A stretch of DNA of 64,000 bases from Flavobacterium azizsancarii. Its GTDB lineage: Bacteria; Bacteroidota; Bacteroidia; Flavobacteriales; Flavobacteriaceae. Positions within the stretch are counted from its first letter, which is position 1. Every line of letters begins with the position of its first letter. The notes under the pieces are model-generated. The model was not told the DNA's origin. It saw only the letters and a program-made list of their open reading frames with translations, and made no database searches. Where the stretch lies: assembly GCF_027980145.1 (NCBI RefSeq), contig NZ_JAMZNK010000003.1, positions 174,660-238,659 on the forward strand, read 5' to 3'. A program made the translations under genes and the position numbers. Positions 16,819 to 24,810 of the stretch are shown here, piece after piece.

Positions 16819-16918
16819 CGTAGAGACGCACAGCTGTGCGTCTCCCGCAAAGATTATTTGCCAATAAATAATAAACCGAAGATATACTGAACGAAGACGC
16901 ACTGCTGTGCGCCTCTAC
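16819..16918. repeat. Paired 'AGACGCAC' palindromes in inverted orientation
   Basis: A perfect 22-bp palindrome lies at 16823-16844 (centre ACAG/CTGT, ends GAGACGC and GCGTCTC). A second, slightly degenerate copy lies at 16895-16918 in the opposite orientation, 50 bases on. Together they can also fold into a long cruciform. The gap from 16622 to 17025 holds only this, the element at 16632-16767 and the promoter region of the ECF gene. Confidence 0.65.
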
Positions 16919-16978
16919 AATAAACCTTTGTTCCTCTGTACCTTTAAACCTTAAAAAAAACTTTTTTTTTAACTCGTC

Positions 16979-17010
16979 CCAACCTTTTTATCTTTTTAAC
17001 CCTCTTTAGT
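16979..17010 (+). promoter_or_regulatory. Candidate autoregulated ECF promoter
   Basis: CCAACCTTTTT (16979-16989) and CCTCTTTAG (17001-17009) are spaced like -35 and -10 elements, and the AAC core is typical of ECF-sigma promoters. No TAnnTTTG box is present before this gene, which fits control by its own sigma factor. This is inference from position and motif. Confidence 0.4.
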
Positions 17011-17025
17011 ATAAAGACAACAATT

Positions 17026-17562
17026 GTGATAAACGAAACGCTAATTTCTAACTGCAAAAAAATGAACCGAGATGCTCAGCGTCAGGTTTATGAGCACATG
17101 GCTCCAAAATTGTATCGCCTTTGCAAACGATACCTCAAAAAGGAAGAAGAAATAGAAGAAGCTATGGCTGATGCTTTCTATACCATATTTACAAAACTGG
17201 AACAACTTAAAGAAGTTCTGGCGTTTGAGGCATGGGCGCGAAAAATAACCGTCAACCATTGTTTGGCTACCATCAAGAAAAACACCAATTTCAACATGTA
17301 TCTTGATGATGTCAAATTGCTTTCGCAACCTTTTACAGATGAGATCAATACATTAGAAGAAGAAGATTTACTCAATTTACTCAATCATATTCCGGATGGC
17401 TGTAAAACTGTCTTTAACCTTTTTGTTATTGAAGGTTTCGCGCACAAAGAAATAGCAGCAATGCTTAATATCTCTGAAGGCACATCAAAATCACAATTGA
17501 ATGCCGCAAAAACCAAGCTAAAGGAATTAGTAAATAAATTGTATTACCAAAAAGTAAAATAG
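17026..17562 (+). CDS. ECF-type RNA polymerase sigma-70 factor
   Basis: A 178-residue sigma factor with only regions 2 and 4. Region 2 covers about residues 20-90 (YLKKEEEIEEAMADAFYTIFTKL, then FEAWARKITVNHCLA), and region 4 covers residues 120-170 with the helix-turn-helix GCKTVFNLFVIEGFAHKEIAAMLNISEGTSKSQL. The start is GTG at 17026. The anti-sigma gene begins two bases after its stop, so the pair is translationally coupled. Such pairs in Bacteroidota respond to envelope or outer-membrane receptor signals. The target regulon is unknown, although the two downstream plug-domain genes are likely members. Confidence 0.92.
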   Translation: MINETLISNCKKMNRDAQRQVYEHMAPKLYRLCKRYLKKEEEIEEAMADAFYTIFTKLEQLKEVLAFEAWARKITVNHCLATIKKNTNFNMYLDDVKLLSQPFTDEINTLEEEDLLNLLNHIPDGCKTVFNLFVIEGFAHKEIAAMLNISEGTSKSQLNAAKTKLKELVNKLYYQKVK

Positions 17563-17564
17563 TC

Positions 17565-18524
17565 ATGGACAATCAAGATAAAACATTCGATAAATTTAAA
17601 GAAGCCGCAGCAAATTCGGAGCATAAGGAGTTTCCGGGAATGGAGAAAGTCTGGGCTCGTGTTGAAGATAAACTCAATAAAAAAGAAGATAAAAAAGCCA
17701 TTTCATTATGGAAGAAAATTGCTATTGCCGCTTCGTTTTTATTACTTATTTCCATTGGATTCCAGTTTATAAAATCAGATAAAACAACGATAATTCAAAA
17801 TCCAAAAGTTGTAGTCAATGACAAAGAAGCTATTAAAGAAACCATAACGGAAAAAGACAATGCAATCGTTTCTTCAGATTCACCAATAGTTCCAAAAGCC
17901 GAAGCCATTAAAATTCTGGACAAACAAATCAAACAGCAACAAGGAGTAGCCGTACACGAAGCGCAAGTTTCTGTTGCTAATTCCCCTGTAATAACTGCAG
18001 CACCGGCACCATCTAAAATTGGAGCCGAAGTTGTGAGCGCGACTTCCATACAAGATGATTATTCTGTCGATGAAGATAACAGTGCAGCAAAGGACAAAGC
18101 AAGTTTTGGTTATTCTAAAACCATAGAAAGAGAATCAGCTAAAATGGCTTATCCTGAGAAACAATCGCAAATGACTAAAAAGAGTGCTCCCTTAATTGTA
18201 CTGAACGGAAATGCAATATCTCATAGCGACGATACTAAAAGAGATAAAATGATGCAAAATGAGCTTCCTAATTTACAACCTGAAAATGTAGATTCCCTGG
18301 TAATTCTAGATGCTCCACTTTATATTATTGATGGCGTTTATTATTCTGAGGATGATTTATTCGGCAAGAATCCAACAAGTCCTTATGCACCCTTAAACAA
18401 ACAGGAAATAAAAACCATAACAGTTCTTCAGGATCTCGAAGCGACATCAAAATATGGAGAAAAAGGTAAAAAAGGAGTTGTAATTATTACCACAAAAACA
18501 GGTAAACCAACTCCTGAAAAATAA
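17565..18524 (+). CDS. Transmembrane anti-sigma factor with a C-terminal TonB-plug-like domain
   Basis: A 319-residue single-pass inner-membrane protein. Residues 1-47 are a charged cytoplasmic segment (FPGMEKVWARVEDKLNKKED) suited to binding the sigma factor, residues 48-68 are the membrane helix, and about 70-235 are a low-complexity periplasmic linker rich in Ala, Ser, Lys and Val. Residues 240-319 copy the start of a SusC-type TonB receptor plug: PLYIIDGV, then LNKQEIKTITVLQDLEATSKYG, then KKGVVIITTKTG. No barrel follows, so the domain cannot be a transporter and may instead mimic or sense receptor plugs in the periplasm. It is coupled to the sigma gene with a two-base gap. Confidence 0.85.
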   Translation: MDNQDKTFDKFKEAAANSEHKEFPGMEKVWARVEDKLNKKEDKKAISLWKKIAIAASFLLLISIGFQFIKSDKTTIIQNPKVVVNDKEAIKETITEKDNAIVSSDSPIVPKAEAIKILDKQIKQQQGVAVHEAQVSVANSPVITAAPAPSKIGAEVVSATSIQDDYSVDEDNSAAKDKASFGYSKTIERESAKMAYPEKQSQMTKKSAPLIVLNGNAISHSDDTKRDKMMQNELPNLQPENVDSLVILDAPLYIIDGVYYSEDDLFGKNPTSPYAPLNKQEIKTITVLQDLEATSKYGEKGKKGVVIITTKTGKPTPEK

Positions 18525-18588
18525 AGAAAAACCAAAATTTTAAAACTTTGATAAAGATAACGCCAATCATTTATCTAAAATTATCATC

Positions 18589-18909
18589 ATGAAAAACGTA
18601 AAATTTATTTTGCTAGCACTTTCTATGCTTATATGTTTCGTAGTAAAAGCACAGGAAAAGACAACGACAAAAGATACCTTACACTCAATTTTAACTAATA
18701 AAGTAGTAATCTGTGCACCATCCAGACTTCTTATAAATGAACCATTAACTATTCTGGATGGAGTTGTAATTGATTCTAAACAATTTTCTGGACTGAACCC
18801 AAATGATATTGAAAACATTAAAGTTCTCAAAGGAATTGATGCAACTTCTATTTATGGAAATAAGGCGATAAATGGAGCGATAGTTATTACAACAAAAAAG
18901 AAAAACTAA
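18589..18909 (+). CDS. Secreted stand-alone TonB-plug-like domain protein
   Basis: A 106-residue protein with a signal peptide (about residues 1-21, ending VVKA). The mature part consists of almost nothing but a plug-like motif: PLTILDGVVIDSKQF, GLNPNDIENIKVLKGIDATSIYG, then AINGAIVITTKKKN. It shares this pattern with the tail of the preceding anti-sigma factor and with SusC/TonB-dependent receptors, but has no barrel. It starts 64 bases after the anti-sigma gene on the same strand. A role as a soluble ligand or decoy for the sigma/anti-sigma pair, or for an outer-membrane receptor, is possible but speculative. Confidence 0.83.
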   Translation: MKNVKFILLALSMLICFVVKAQEKTTTKDTLHSILTNKVVICAPSRLLINEPLTILDGVVIDSKQFSGLNPNDIENIKVLKGIDATSIYGNKAINGAIVITTKKKN

Positions 18910-19056
18910 TAAGGTGATAGGTTTTAATTTGTAAAGCTTTATTCCAAATTTAATATCCTATTACCTGCCAATATTTTTCTACATTTGAACTCCTTTTGAA
19001 AATCCTTCAAAATTTACTCAGGTAAAAATATTTACAAATCAATTTCAAAAAAAATA

Positions 19057-19644
19057 ATGAACCCTATATTAAATCAGAATCTATTTCTTGTAAAAGAACA
19101 TATCGGAATGTTTAAAGCGGCTAATAATTATGACATTTATGATCCTGCAACCAATCAGATTATAATGAATTGCAGAGAAAACAACTTGGGTTTCTTTACA
19201 AAAGTATTTCGTTTTACTGACTACAAAAGAATGACGCCTTTTGATATCGAAATCACCACTGCTTCGGGAGAAAAATTAATTTCAGTAAAACGCGGTATTG
19301 CATGGTTTCGCTCGACTGTTGAAGTTTTTGATGAGAAAGATCGTTTGGTGGGAACATTTAAACAAAAACTATTGTCTATTGGAGGAAAGTTCGAAATTCT
19401 GGACCAAAACGAAAGAACTGCCGCAACTCTTCAGGGAAAATGGACTGGTTGGGATTTTAAATTCAATCATGAAAATAAACAATTGGCTCAGGTCAGTAAA
19501 AAATGGGCAGGAATGGGTAAAGAGTTTTTTACCAGTGCTGATAATTATGTATTAAAAGTCGAAGAAACCGTTGCCACGGATAGTCCGCTGAGACAATTAA
19601 TCCTTGCAGCTGTTATGTGTATTGACATGGTACTCAAAGAATAA
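19057..19644 (+). CDS. LURP-one / phospholipid scramblase-related protein
   Basis: A 195-residue protein whose predicted strands form the LURP-one/tubby-like barrel. Marker segments include LVKEHIGMFKAANNYDIYDPATNQ, FDIEITTASGEKLISVKRG, RSTVEVFDEKDRLVGTFKQK and FEILDQNERTAATLQGKWTGWDF. The end is a hydrophobic helix (LRQLILAAVMCIDMVLKE), probably a membrane contact, as in scramblase-like proteins. The bacterial role is unknown. A TACATTTG -7 box at 18980-18987 would give it its own promoter with a leader of about 65 bases. Confidence 0.8.
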   Translation: MNPILNQNLFLVKEHIGMFKAANNYDIYDPATNQIIMNCRENNLGFFTKVFRFTDYKRMTPFDIEITTASGEKLISVKRGIAWFRSTVEVFDEKDRLVGTFKQKLLSIGGKFEILDQNERTAATLQGKWTGWDFKFNHENKQLAQVSKKWAGMGKEFFTSADNYVLKVEETVATDSPLRQLILAAVMCIDMVLKE

Positions 19645-19706
19645 AAAAGTTGTTAAACTTAGATTAAGAAAATAACTGAAAGCATCGTTTTAGGAAGCAA
19701 AAACTG

Positions 19707-19714
19707 TATTTTTG
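19707..19714 (+). promoter_or_regulatory. TATTTTTG -7 box of the SDR gene
   Basis: A perfect TAnnTTTG box lies 42 bases before the ATG at 19757. No clear TTG is found at the -33 position. Confidence 0.45.
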
Positions 19715-19756
19715 TGTAACTAAAATGATGCTTTTTGCATTTCTAAAAAATAAATC

Positions 19757-20473
19757 ATGACAGACTTAAAAAATAAAAATGCCCTAATTACCGGCGCAGG
19801 AAAAGGAATTGGAAAAGCAATTGCGATTGCACTTGCAAAAGAAGGCGTGAACGTAATTTTAGTTTCAAGAACCCAGGCTGATGTTGATCAATTGGCTGAT
19901 GAAACTGCTGCTTTAGGCGTAAAATCTTTAGCTTTATCTGCTGATGTTTCTGACATTAACTCTATCAATAATGCGGTAGAAAAGGCTTTGGCAGAATTTA
20001 AAACTATAGACATTTTAATTAATAGTGCAGGAATTGCTTCTTTCGGAAAGTTTCTGGAATTAGAGCCGGACGCTTGGGAAAACATCATTAAGGTTAACTT
20101 AATGGGAACTTATTATACAACTCGCGCCGTTATCCCTAATATGATCGAAAGACAAACTGGCGATATTATCAATATTTCTTCTACAGCCGGATTAAACGGA
20201 AATGCATTAACAAGTGCTTACAGTGCTTCAAAATTTGCTGTTTTAGGCCTGACTGATTCTTTAATGCAGGAAATGAGAAAACACAATATTCGTGTTACAG
20301 CATTAACACCAAGTACAGTAGCAACTGATATGGCAAAAGATTTAAACCTGACAGATGGTAATCCAGATAAAGTAATGCAGTCTGAAGATGTTGCGGAATT
20401 AATCATTGCTCAATTGAAATTAAGCCGTAGAGTTTTTATAAAAAACAGCAGTATCTGGTCTACAAATCCTTAA
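19757..20473 (+). CDS. Short-chain dehydrogenase/reductase, 3-ketoacyl-ACP reductase-like
   Basis: A 238-residue classical SDR. It has the cofactor loop TGAGKGIG (residues 13-20), NSAG in the core, catalytic serine in NISSTAG and the Tyr-x-x-x-Lys pair in [11 protein letters not shown]. The arginine in SRTQADV after the second strand favours NADP(H). It resembles FabG-like proteins, but a lone copy away from fatty-acid genes makes a detoxification or secondary role equally likely. It is monocistronic and followed by a 32-bp palindrome. Confidence 0.88.
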   Translation: MTDLKNKNALITGAGKGIGKAIAIALAKEGVNVILVSRTQADVDQLADETAALGVKSLALSADVSDINSINNAVEKALAEFKTIDILINSAGIASFGKFLELEPDAWENIIKVNLMGTYYTTRAVIPNMIERQTGDIINISSTAGLNGNALTSAYSASKFAVLGLTDSLMQEMRKHNIRVTALTPSTVATDMAKDLNLTDGNPDKVMQSEDVAELIIAQLKLSRRVFIKNSSIWSTNP

Positions 20474-20501
20474 AAAAATAAACAAATTTCAATCTCTAAC
20501 A

Positions 20502-20533
20502 AACTTTGTCAAAGTTTAAAACTTTGACAAAGT
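20502..20533. repeat. Perfect 32-bp palindrome (AACTTTGTCAAAGTTT and complement)
   Basis: The two 16-base halves are exact complements with no spacer, and each half is itself nearly palindromic. A shorter related piece (AACTTTGACAAAGTTTT) follows the lipoprotein gene at 21717. It could act as a terminator for the SDR gene, although no T-tract follows. Confidence 0.7.
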
Positions 20534-20558
20534 TCATAACAGCCTTAATAAAAACCAA

Positions 20559-21068
20559 ATGGAACAATATTTAAGACAATTAATTGCAATAGAATTTACA
20601 GATAAAAAAGAACTTTTTACCGGTTTTCTTATTGACTACTCTGACGATTGGATTTTACTAAGAAACAATCCTGAAGATTTTATATTAGATGGTTTTGTAA
20701 TTCTGAAAAACAAAAATATCGAAGCCGTTCACAGAGATCAAGATCTTGAATTTACAGAAAAAGTTATTCGCCTTAAAGGTCTAAAAACAAATGCCGAAGA
20801 TATTATTCCGATTAGGGATTTAAGCACTATCCTAAATTATGTAAATACTAAATATGGTATTTTTCAGATTTCTAAAAAATCTGCAAAATCAGCCTATTTA
20901 GGGAAACTTATAGAATTGAATGACGAAGAACTGACCATCGACTTTCTGGACATAAAAGGTCAGTTTGGTGGCGAACTGAGTTTTAATCCGGAGAAAATCA
21001 GAGTTATTGAGTTTGATACGGATTATATTAATTCTTTGAAATTGGTGATTCCGGAAGGTCAGAAATAG
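20559..21068 (+). CDS. Conserved hypothetical protein with two similar beta-rich halves
   Basis: A 169-residue soluble protein without signal peptide. Residues 5-60 (LIAIEFTDKKELFTGFLIDYSDDWILLRN, then DGFVILKNKNIEAVHRD) and residues 110-160 (YLGKLIELNDEELTIDFLDIKGQFGGELSFNPEKIRVIEFD) share a strand order that recalls Sm-like or SH3-like small barrels: a gly-containing second strand, then an acidic turn and a final strand ending in a charged I/V-E-F-D or V-H-R-D. The similarity between halves is my reading and is weak. The downstream lipoprotein begins three bases after the stop, so the two form an operon. The function is unknown. Confidence 0.6.
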   Translation: MEQYLRQLIAIEFTDKKELFTGFLIDYSDDWILLRNNPEDFILDGFVILKNKNIEAVHRDQDLEFTEKVIRLKGLKTNAEDIIPIRDLSTILNYVNTKYGIFQISKKSAKSAYLGKLIELNDEELTIDFLDIKGQFGGELSFNPEKIRVIEFDTDYINSLKLVIPEGQK

Positions 21069-21071
21069 AAT

Positions 21072-21689
21072 ATGAATAAACTTATTATCTTACCCGCATT
21101 ATTTCTCTTGGTTTCCTGCTTTCAGAAAAGCAAAACTGAGGATGTAAATCCTGAAATCTCAAACAAAGATTCTGTTTCCGTAAAAACGGAAAGTACAACT
21201 TCGCAAGAAGAAAAAACAAGTAAACTTTTGGTGGGTACAAAAATCGAAGGTGATTTTGATGGTGACGGGAAAAATGAGTTTGCGACTGTTACAAAAACAA
21301 AACAAGGAGAAGGAAATCCTATAGAAGACGGAACTCCGGACGAGTATACGATTACTTTTAGCAATGCATCCTTAAAACCGATACCTATTAATTGTTGCGA
21401 AGCGACTCTTATTAATGAAGGCGACTTAAACAATGATGGAAAAGATGATTTTTCAGTTTTTCAGGCTCCTATGAACGGATGCAATTATTCTATGACGACT
21501 TACTCTTTACAAAATTCAGAGTGGAAACAAATTATAGAAACTTTTTCAGTTCAAACAGGCTGTGATGGATTTACAAATGAGGACTTGCAAAACAGAATTT
21601 TTATCGAAAACAAAACGGTCTATAAATTAGAAACAGATCCTAATGATGAAAGTTTAAAATTGATTCGGAAAAAAAATAATTTGAAATAA
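21072..21689 (+). CDS. Lipoprotein with VCBS/FG-GAP-like repeats
   Basis: A 205-residue lipoprotein (lipobox Cys16 in LLVSC). Two acidic loops, GDFDGDGKNEFATV and GDLNNDGKDDFSVF, are FG-GAP/VCBS-type calcium-binding turns at the edge of propeller blades. The remainder holds four conserved cysteines (NCCEATL, GCNYSMT, TGCDGF). The function is unknown; it is probably anchored in the outer membrane. A larger protein of the same style is encoded at 37859-38668. It is cotranscribed with the upstream hypothetical gene and ends at a strong bidirectional terminator. Confidence 0.75.
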   Translation: MNKLIILPALFLLVSCFQKSKTEDVNPEISNKDSVSVKTESTTSQEEKTSKLLVGTKIEGDFDGDGKNEFATVTKTKQGEGNPIEDGTPDEYTITFSNASLKPIPINCCEATLINEGDLNNDGKDDFSVFQAPMNGCNYSMTTYSLQNSEWKQIIETFSVQTGCDGFTNEDLQNRIFIENKTVYKLETDPNDESLKLIRKKNNLK

Positions 21690-21734
21690 TTTATTCTAAA
21701 ATACAATTAACAGTCAACTTTGACAAAGTTTTCG

Positions 21735-21777
21735 AAAACAGAAAAGCCCTTTCTAAAAAAAAGGGCTTTTCTGTTTT
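21735..21777. terminator. Bidirectional hairpin terminator
   Basis: AAAACAGAAAAGCCCTTT (21735-21752) pairs perfectly with AAAGGGCTTTTCTGTTTT (21760-21777) around a 7-base loop. A-rich and T-rich flanks allow termination on both strands, serving the convergent lipoprotein and mtaB genes. Confidence 0.88.
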
Positions 21778-21809
21778 TTGTCAGAAATGACAACTATCTT
21801 AAATATACA

Positions 21810-23144
21810 CTATGCCTCTGCCAATTTATTCAAAAACTCTAAACGAACACTTCCGTCTTCGTCGATTTTTGTCAGATTGATTTCATGTAATGTGTTTACT
21901 AATTCAGGATTCCAGGGTGTTTTTACTTTTACGTAATTTTCTGTAAAACCGTGAATGTATCCTTCTTTATTTTCGCTTTCGAACAAAACAGTTCTGCTAG
22001 ATCCCAATTGACCTTCGTAAAAAGCACGACGTTTTTTAACTGATAATCCGCGTAACATTTTACTTCGTTTTGCTCTCACATTTGCAGGAACAATTCCTGG
22101 CATATTGGCAGCTTCTGTATTGTCTCTTTCTGAATAGGTAAATACGTGTAAATAAGAAATATCCATTTCATTAAGAAAATGGTAGGTTTCTAAAAAGTGC
22201 TCATCAGTTTCACCTGGAAAACCAACAATTACATCAACACCAATACAAGCATGCGGCATTACTTCACGAATTTTATTTACTCGTTCTGTATAGATTTCAC
22301 GCAGGTAACGACGTTTCATTAGTTTTAAAATATCATTACTTCCTGATTGTAGCGGAATATGAAAATGAGGTACGAAAGTGCGGCTTTTAGAAACGAACTC
22401 TATTGTTTCATTTTTCAGCAAATTAGGTTCAATTGATGAAATTCGCAAACGCTCAATTCCATCCACCTTATCTAAAGCCTGAACTAAATCAAGAAATGTA
22501 TGCTCGTGTTTTTTGTTACCGAATTCTCCTTTTCCGTAATCACCAATATTTACTCCGGTTAAAACAATCTCTTTTATATTTTGAGCCGAAATTTCTTTGG
22601 CATTTTGAAGGACATTTTCTAAAGCATCGCTTCTGGAAATCCCTCTTGCTAACGGAATCGTACAATAAGTACATTTATAATCGCAGCCGTCCTGAACCTT
22701 TAGGAAAGCACGGGTACGATCTCCAATAGAATAACTCCCAACATAAAAATCAGCTTCAGAAATTTCGCATGAGTGAACTTCACCCATGTCGTTTTTACTC
22801 AAATCATTAATATAATCGGTAATTTTAAACTTTTCGGTAGCACCCAAAACTAAATCAACACCATCAACTGCTGCTAATTCTTCAGGTTTTAGTTGTGCAT
22901 AACAACCTACTGCTGCAACAAAAGCCTTATCATTCAGTTTCATTGCTTTTTTTACAACCTGCTTAAATTGCTTATCTGCATTCTCTGTAACAGAACAGGT
23001 ATTGATGACATAAATGTCTGCTATTTCTTCAAAATCAACACGATCAAAACCTTCATCATTAAAGTTTCTGGCAATTGTAGAAGTTTCTGAAAAATTCAGT
23101 TTGCAACCAAGCGTATAAAAGGCAACTTTTTTTCTATTTTCCAT
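21810..23144 (-). CDS. mtaB: tRNA t6A37 methylthiotransferase MtaB
   Basis: A 444-residue radical-SAM enzyme that adds a methylthio group to t6A37 of ANN-decoding tRNAs, making ms2t6A. The UPF0004 domain holds cluster cysteines C14, C50 and C81, the radical-SAM motif is C154-x3-C158-x2-C161 in DGCDYKCTYCTIPLARG, and a TRAM domain ends the protein (GSSRTVLFESENKEGYIHGFTENYVKV). The opening VAFYTLGCKLNFSET distinguishes MtaB from MiaB. It is monocistronic with a long upstream gap. Confidence 0.94.
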   Translation of the reverse strand: MENRKKVAFYTLGCKLNFSETSTIARNFNDEGFDRVDFEEIADIYVINTCSVTENADKQFKQVVKKAMKLNDKAFVAAVGCYAQLKPEELAAVDGVDLVLGATEKFKITDYINDLSKNDMGEVHSCEISEADFYVGSYSIGDRTRAFLKVQDGCDYKCTYCTIPLARGISRSDALENVLQNAKEISAQNIKEIVLTGVNIGDYGKGEFGNKKHEHTFLDLVQALDKVDGIERLRISSIEPNLLKNETIEFVSKSRTFVPHFHIPLQSGSNDILKLMKRRYLREIYTERVNKIREVMPHACIGVDVIVGFPGETDEHFLETYHFLNEMDISYLHVFTYSERDNTEAANMPGIVPANVRAKRSKMLRGLSVKKRRAFYEGQLGSSRTVLFESENKEGYIHGFTENYVKVKTPWNPELVNTLHEINLTKIDEDGSVRLEFLNKLAEA

Positions 23145-23645
23145 GGGAATAAACTACGTTTTAAGTAGTAAGATATTATATTTACATCTCTTTTAAAGAG
23201 TTTGCAAATTTACGTACAATATTCTTTAAAATAAAATCAATAATACACTATATATCAATATTTTGAACGAAACATGTATTTCAGGACTTCATAAAAAAAC
23301 ACAAATAAACCTTAAGAGCAATTAATAAATTTTATCTGCAAAAAACTGATACTTTTTTTTCAATAAGAATAAATTGACAAAATCATCGATTAAATGCAAA
23401 TAACATCGATTAAATACGTTTTTCACAAGATTAAATTCAAATTTTCTTACATTTAACTTTGTTTAAATCATTTTTAAAGGTAATTTCACTTCCTTAAAAA
23501 TGTTTCTATAAATTTTTATTATTTAAACAATAAATTGCTCATAACAATTTTGATTTTCCCTCGTTATGTTGTTGTTTTGTTGTTATAAAAAATGGGAAGG
23601 CCGAAAACCAGAAAGAGTAGGCAAAATTATAAATTAAAAATCCAT
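23145..23645. other. AT-rich intergenic region with spaced direct repeats
   Basis: No gene, RNA or terminator is recognised in this 500-base divergent gap. CATCGATTAAAT occurs at 23384-23395 and again at 23404-23415, a 20-base period close to two helical turns, which is typical of paired protein sites. A small frame is open from 23592, but its first 18 codons (GRPKTRKSRQNYKLKIH) precede an obvious signal peptide and are probably untranslated. Confidence 0.5.
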
Positions 23646-24164
23646 ATGAAAGCATTTTTACCCACAATCTGCTTGATGTTCTTAACCCTTTTTAGCTCGC
23701 AAGCGCAAAATACTGCTCCAGCTGCTAATCCATTTCCTTCTATTAGTACATTGACAACTTGGGCGAGTTTAAACTCTCAATCTCAATTTGATATTGCAAT
23801 TCGTGCGGTTGGATTTAAATTTGAAGTAAAAGAACCGAGTGAAGGCTCGACTGCTTACACTTATATTCGTAAAGTAACTGTAAATGAAGTAAATTATACT
23901 GATAGAATTGTTTACAGAATTACTAATAATAATTCAGCAAGTATTATTTCTTTAGTAACAGCTTCTACTGATTTAGTGAGCTTATACACACCACAATTGT
24001 CAACTTTTAAAAATAACAATTGCAAAACTGAAATGTCTAAAGACAAAAATACTACTTGTACTTGTTACGAAAGTGCCAATTTTGCAATCGATCTTTGCGA
24101 TGAACGTGTTAAACTGACAATGGGTGACGGAAATAAATATTTTGTTTCTGTAGCTAAAAAATAA
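23646..24164 (+). CDS. Secreted protein of unknown function
   Basis: A 172-residue exported protein. The ATG at 23646 gives a clean signal peptide (AFLPTICLMFLTLFSSQAQ), which is why it is chosen over the in-frame ATG at 23592. The mature chain has WASLNSQSQFDIAIRAVGFKF near the start and three or four cysteines near the end (NNCKTEMSKDKNTTCTCYES, IDLCDERV), probably disulfide-bonded. I do not recognise a domain. It is alone on its strand and shares a convergent terminator with the acetyltransferase gene. Confidence 0.72.
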   Translation: MKAFLPTICLMFLTLFSSQAQNTAPAANPFPSISTLTTWASLNSQSQFDIAIRAVGFKFEVKEPSEGSTAYTYIRKVTVNEVNYTDRIVYRITNNNSASIISLVTASTDLVSLYTPQLSTFKNNNCKTEMSKDKNTTCTCYESANFAIDLCDERVKLTMGDGNKYFVSVAKK

Positions 24165-24198
24165 TATCTAACTTAAGTATTAGAAACTACGAGCTGTT

Positions 24199-24247
24199 TT
24201 CTAAATCTTTGTAAATCTTAACGAGATAAGAGTACAAAGATTTAGAA
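24199..24247. terminator. Bidirectional hairpin between convergent genes
   Basis: TTCTAAATCTTTGTA (24199-24213) and TACAAAGATTTAGAA (24233-24247) form a perfect 15-bp stem with a 19-base loop, between the convergent stop codons at 24164 and 24267. Confidence 0.7.
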
Positions 24248-24266
24248 CGCATTTCCTAGAATAATT

Positions 24267-24794
24267 TTATAAGTTTGGACTTTTTAATTCATACCAAACT
24301 TCCAACTCTCCTTCATATTCAAAAGAGTTTACATACTGCAAACCCAACTTTTCTAATATTCTTCTGGAGTTTTCATTCCCTTCATCTGCATACGCATAAA
24401 GTGTTTCTACTTTCATTACATTAAAAGCATAATCTATAAAAGCTTTTCCAGCTTCAGTAGCATATCCTTTTCCCCAATGTTTTTCGATAAAACGATATCC
24501 TATTTCATAAAAATCTTTATGATTGTTGATTTCATTTGTAATGAATTTTATTCCTGACCAACCTATAAAATCTCCGGTTTCTTTTAGAATAACCGCCCAA
24601 CGGCCTGCGTCAAAATCTTTGTATTGCTGTTGAATATTTTTGATATGAGAGCGACTTTCGTCAATATCTTTTACCGGTTTTTTACCAACAAAAACATGTA
24701 CGTTAGGGTTAGAGTCTAATTCAAACATTCCTTTATCATCTGACGCTGTCAATTCTCGTAAAATCAAACGTTCGGTTTCTATTGGTTCTCTCAT
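24267..24794 (-). CDS. GNAT-family N-acetyltransferase (RimJ/RimL type)
   Basis: A 175-residue acetyl-CoA-dependent transferase. It opens with IETERLILRELTASDDKGMFEL, the usual RimJ-like start, has the acetyl-CoA loop in HWGKGYATEAGKAFIDYAF, and ends with NENSRRILEKLGLQYVNSFEYEGELEVWYEL. The substrate is unknown; relatives acetylate ribosomal protein N termini or small amines. It lies 16 bases downstream of the HAD phosphatase gene on the same strand, so the two are likely cotranscribed. Confidence 0.88.
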   Translation of the reverse strand: MREPIETERLILRELTASDDKGMFELDSNPNVHVFVGKKPVKDIDESRSHIKNIQQQYKDFDAGRWAVILKETGDFIGWSGIKFITNEINNHKDFYEIGYRFIEKHWGKGYATEAGKAFIDYAFNVMKVETLYAYADEGNENSRRILEKLGLQYVNSFEYEGELEVWYELKSPNL

Positions 24795-24810
24795 CTCAAA
24801 TAAATTTAAT

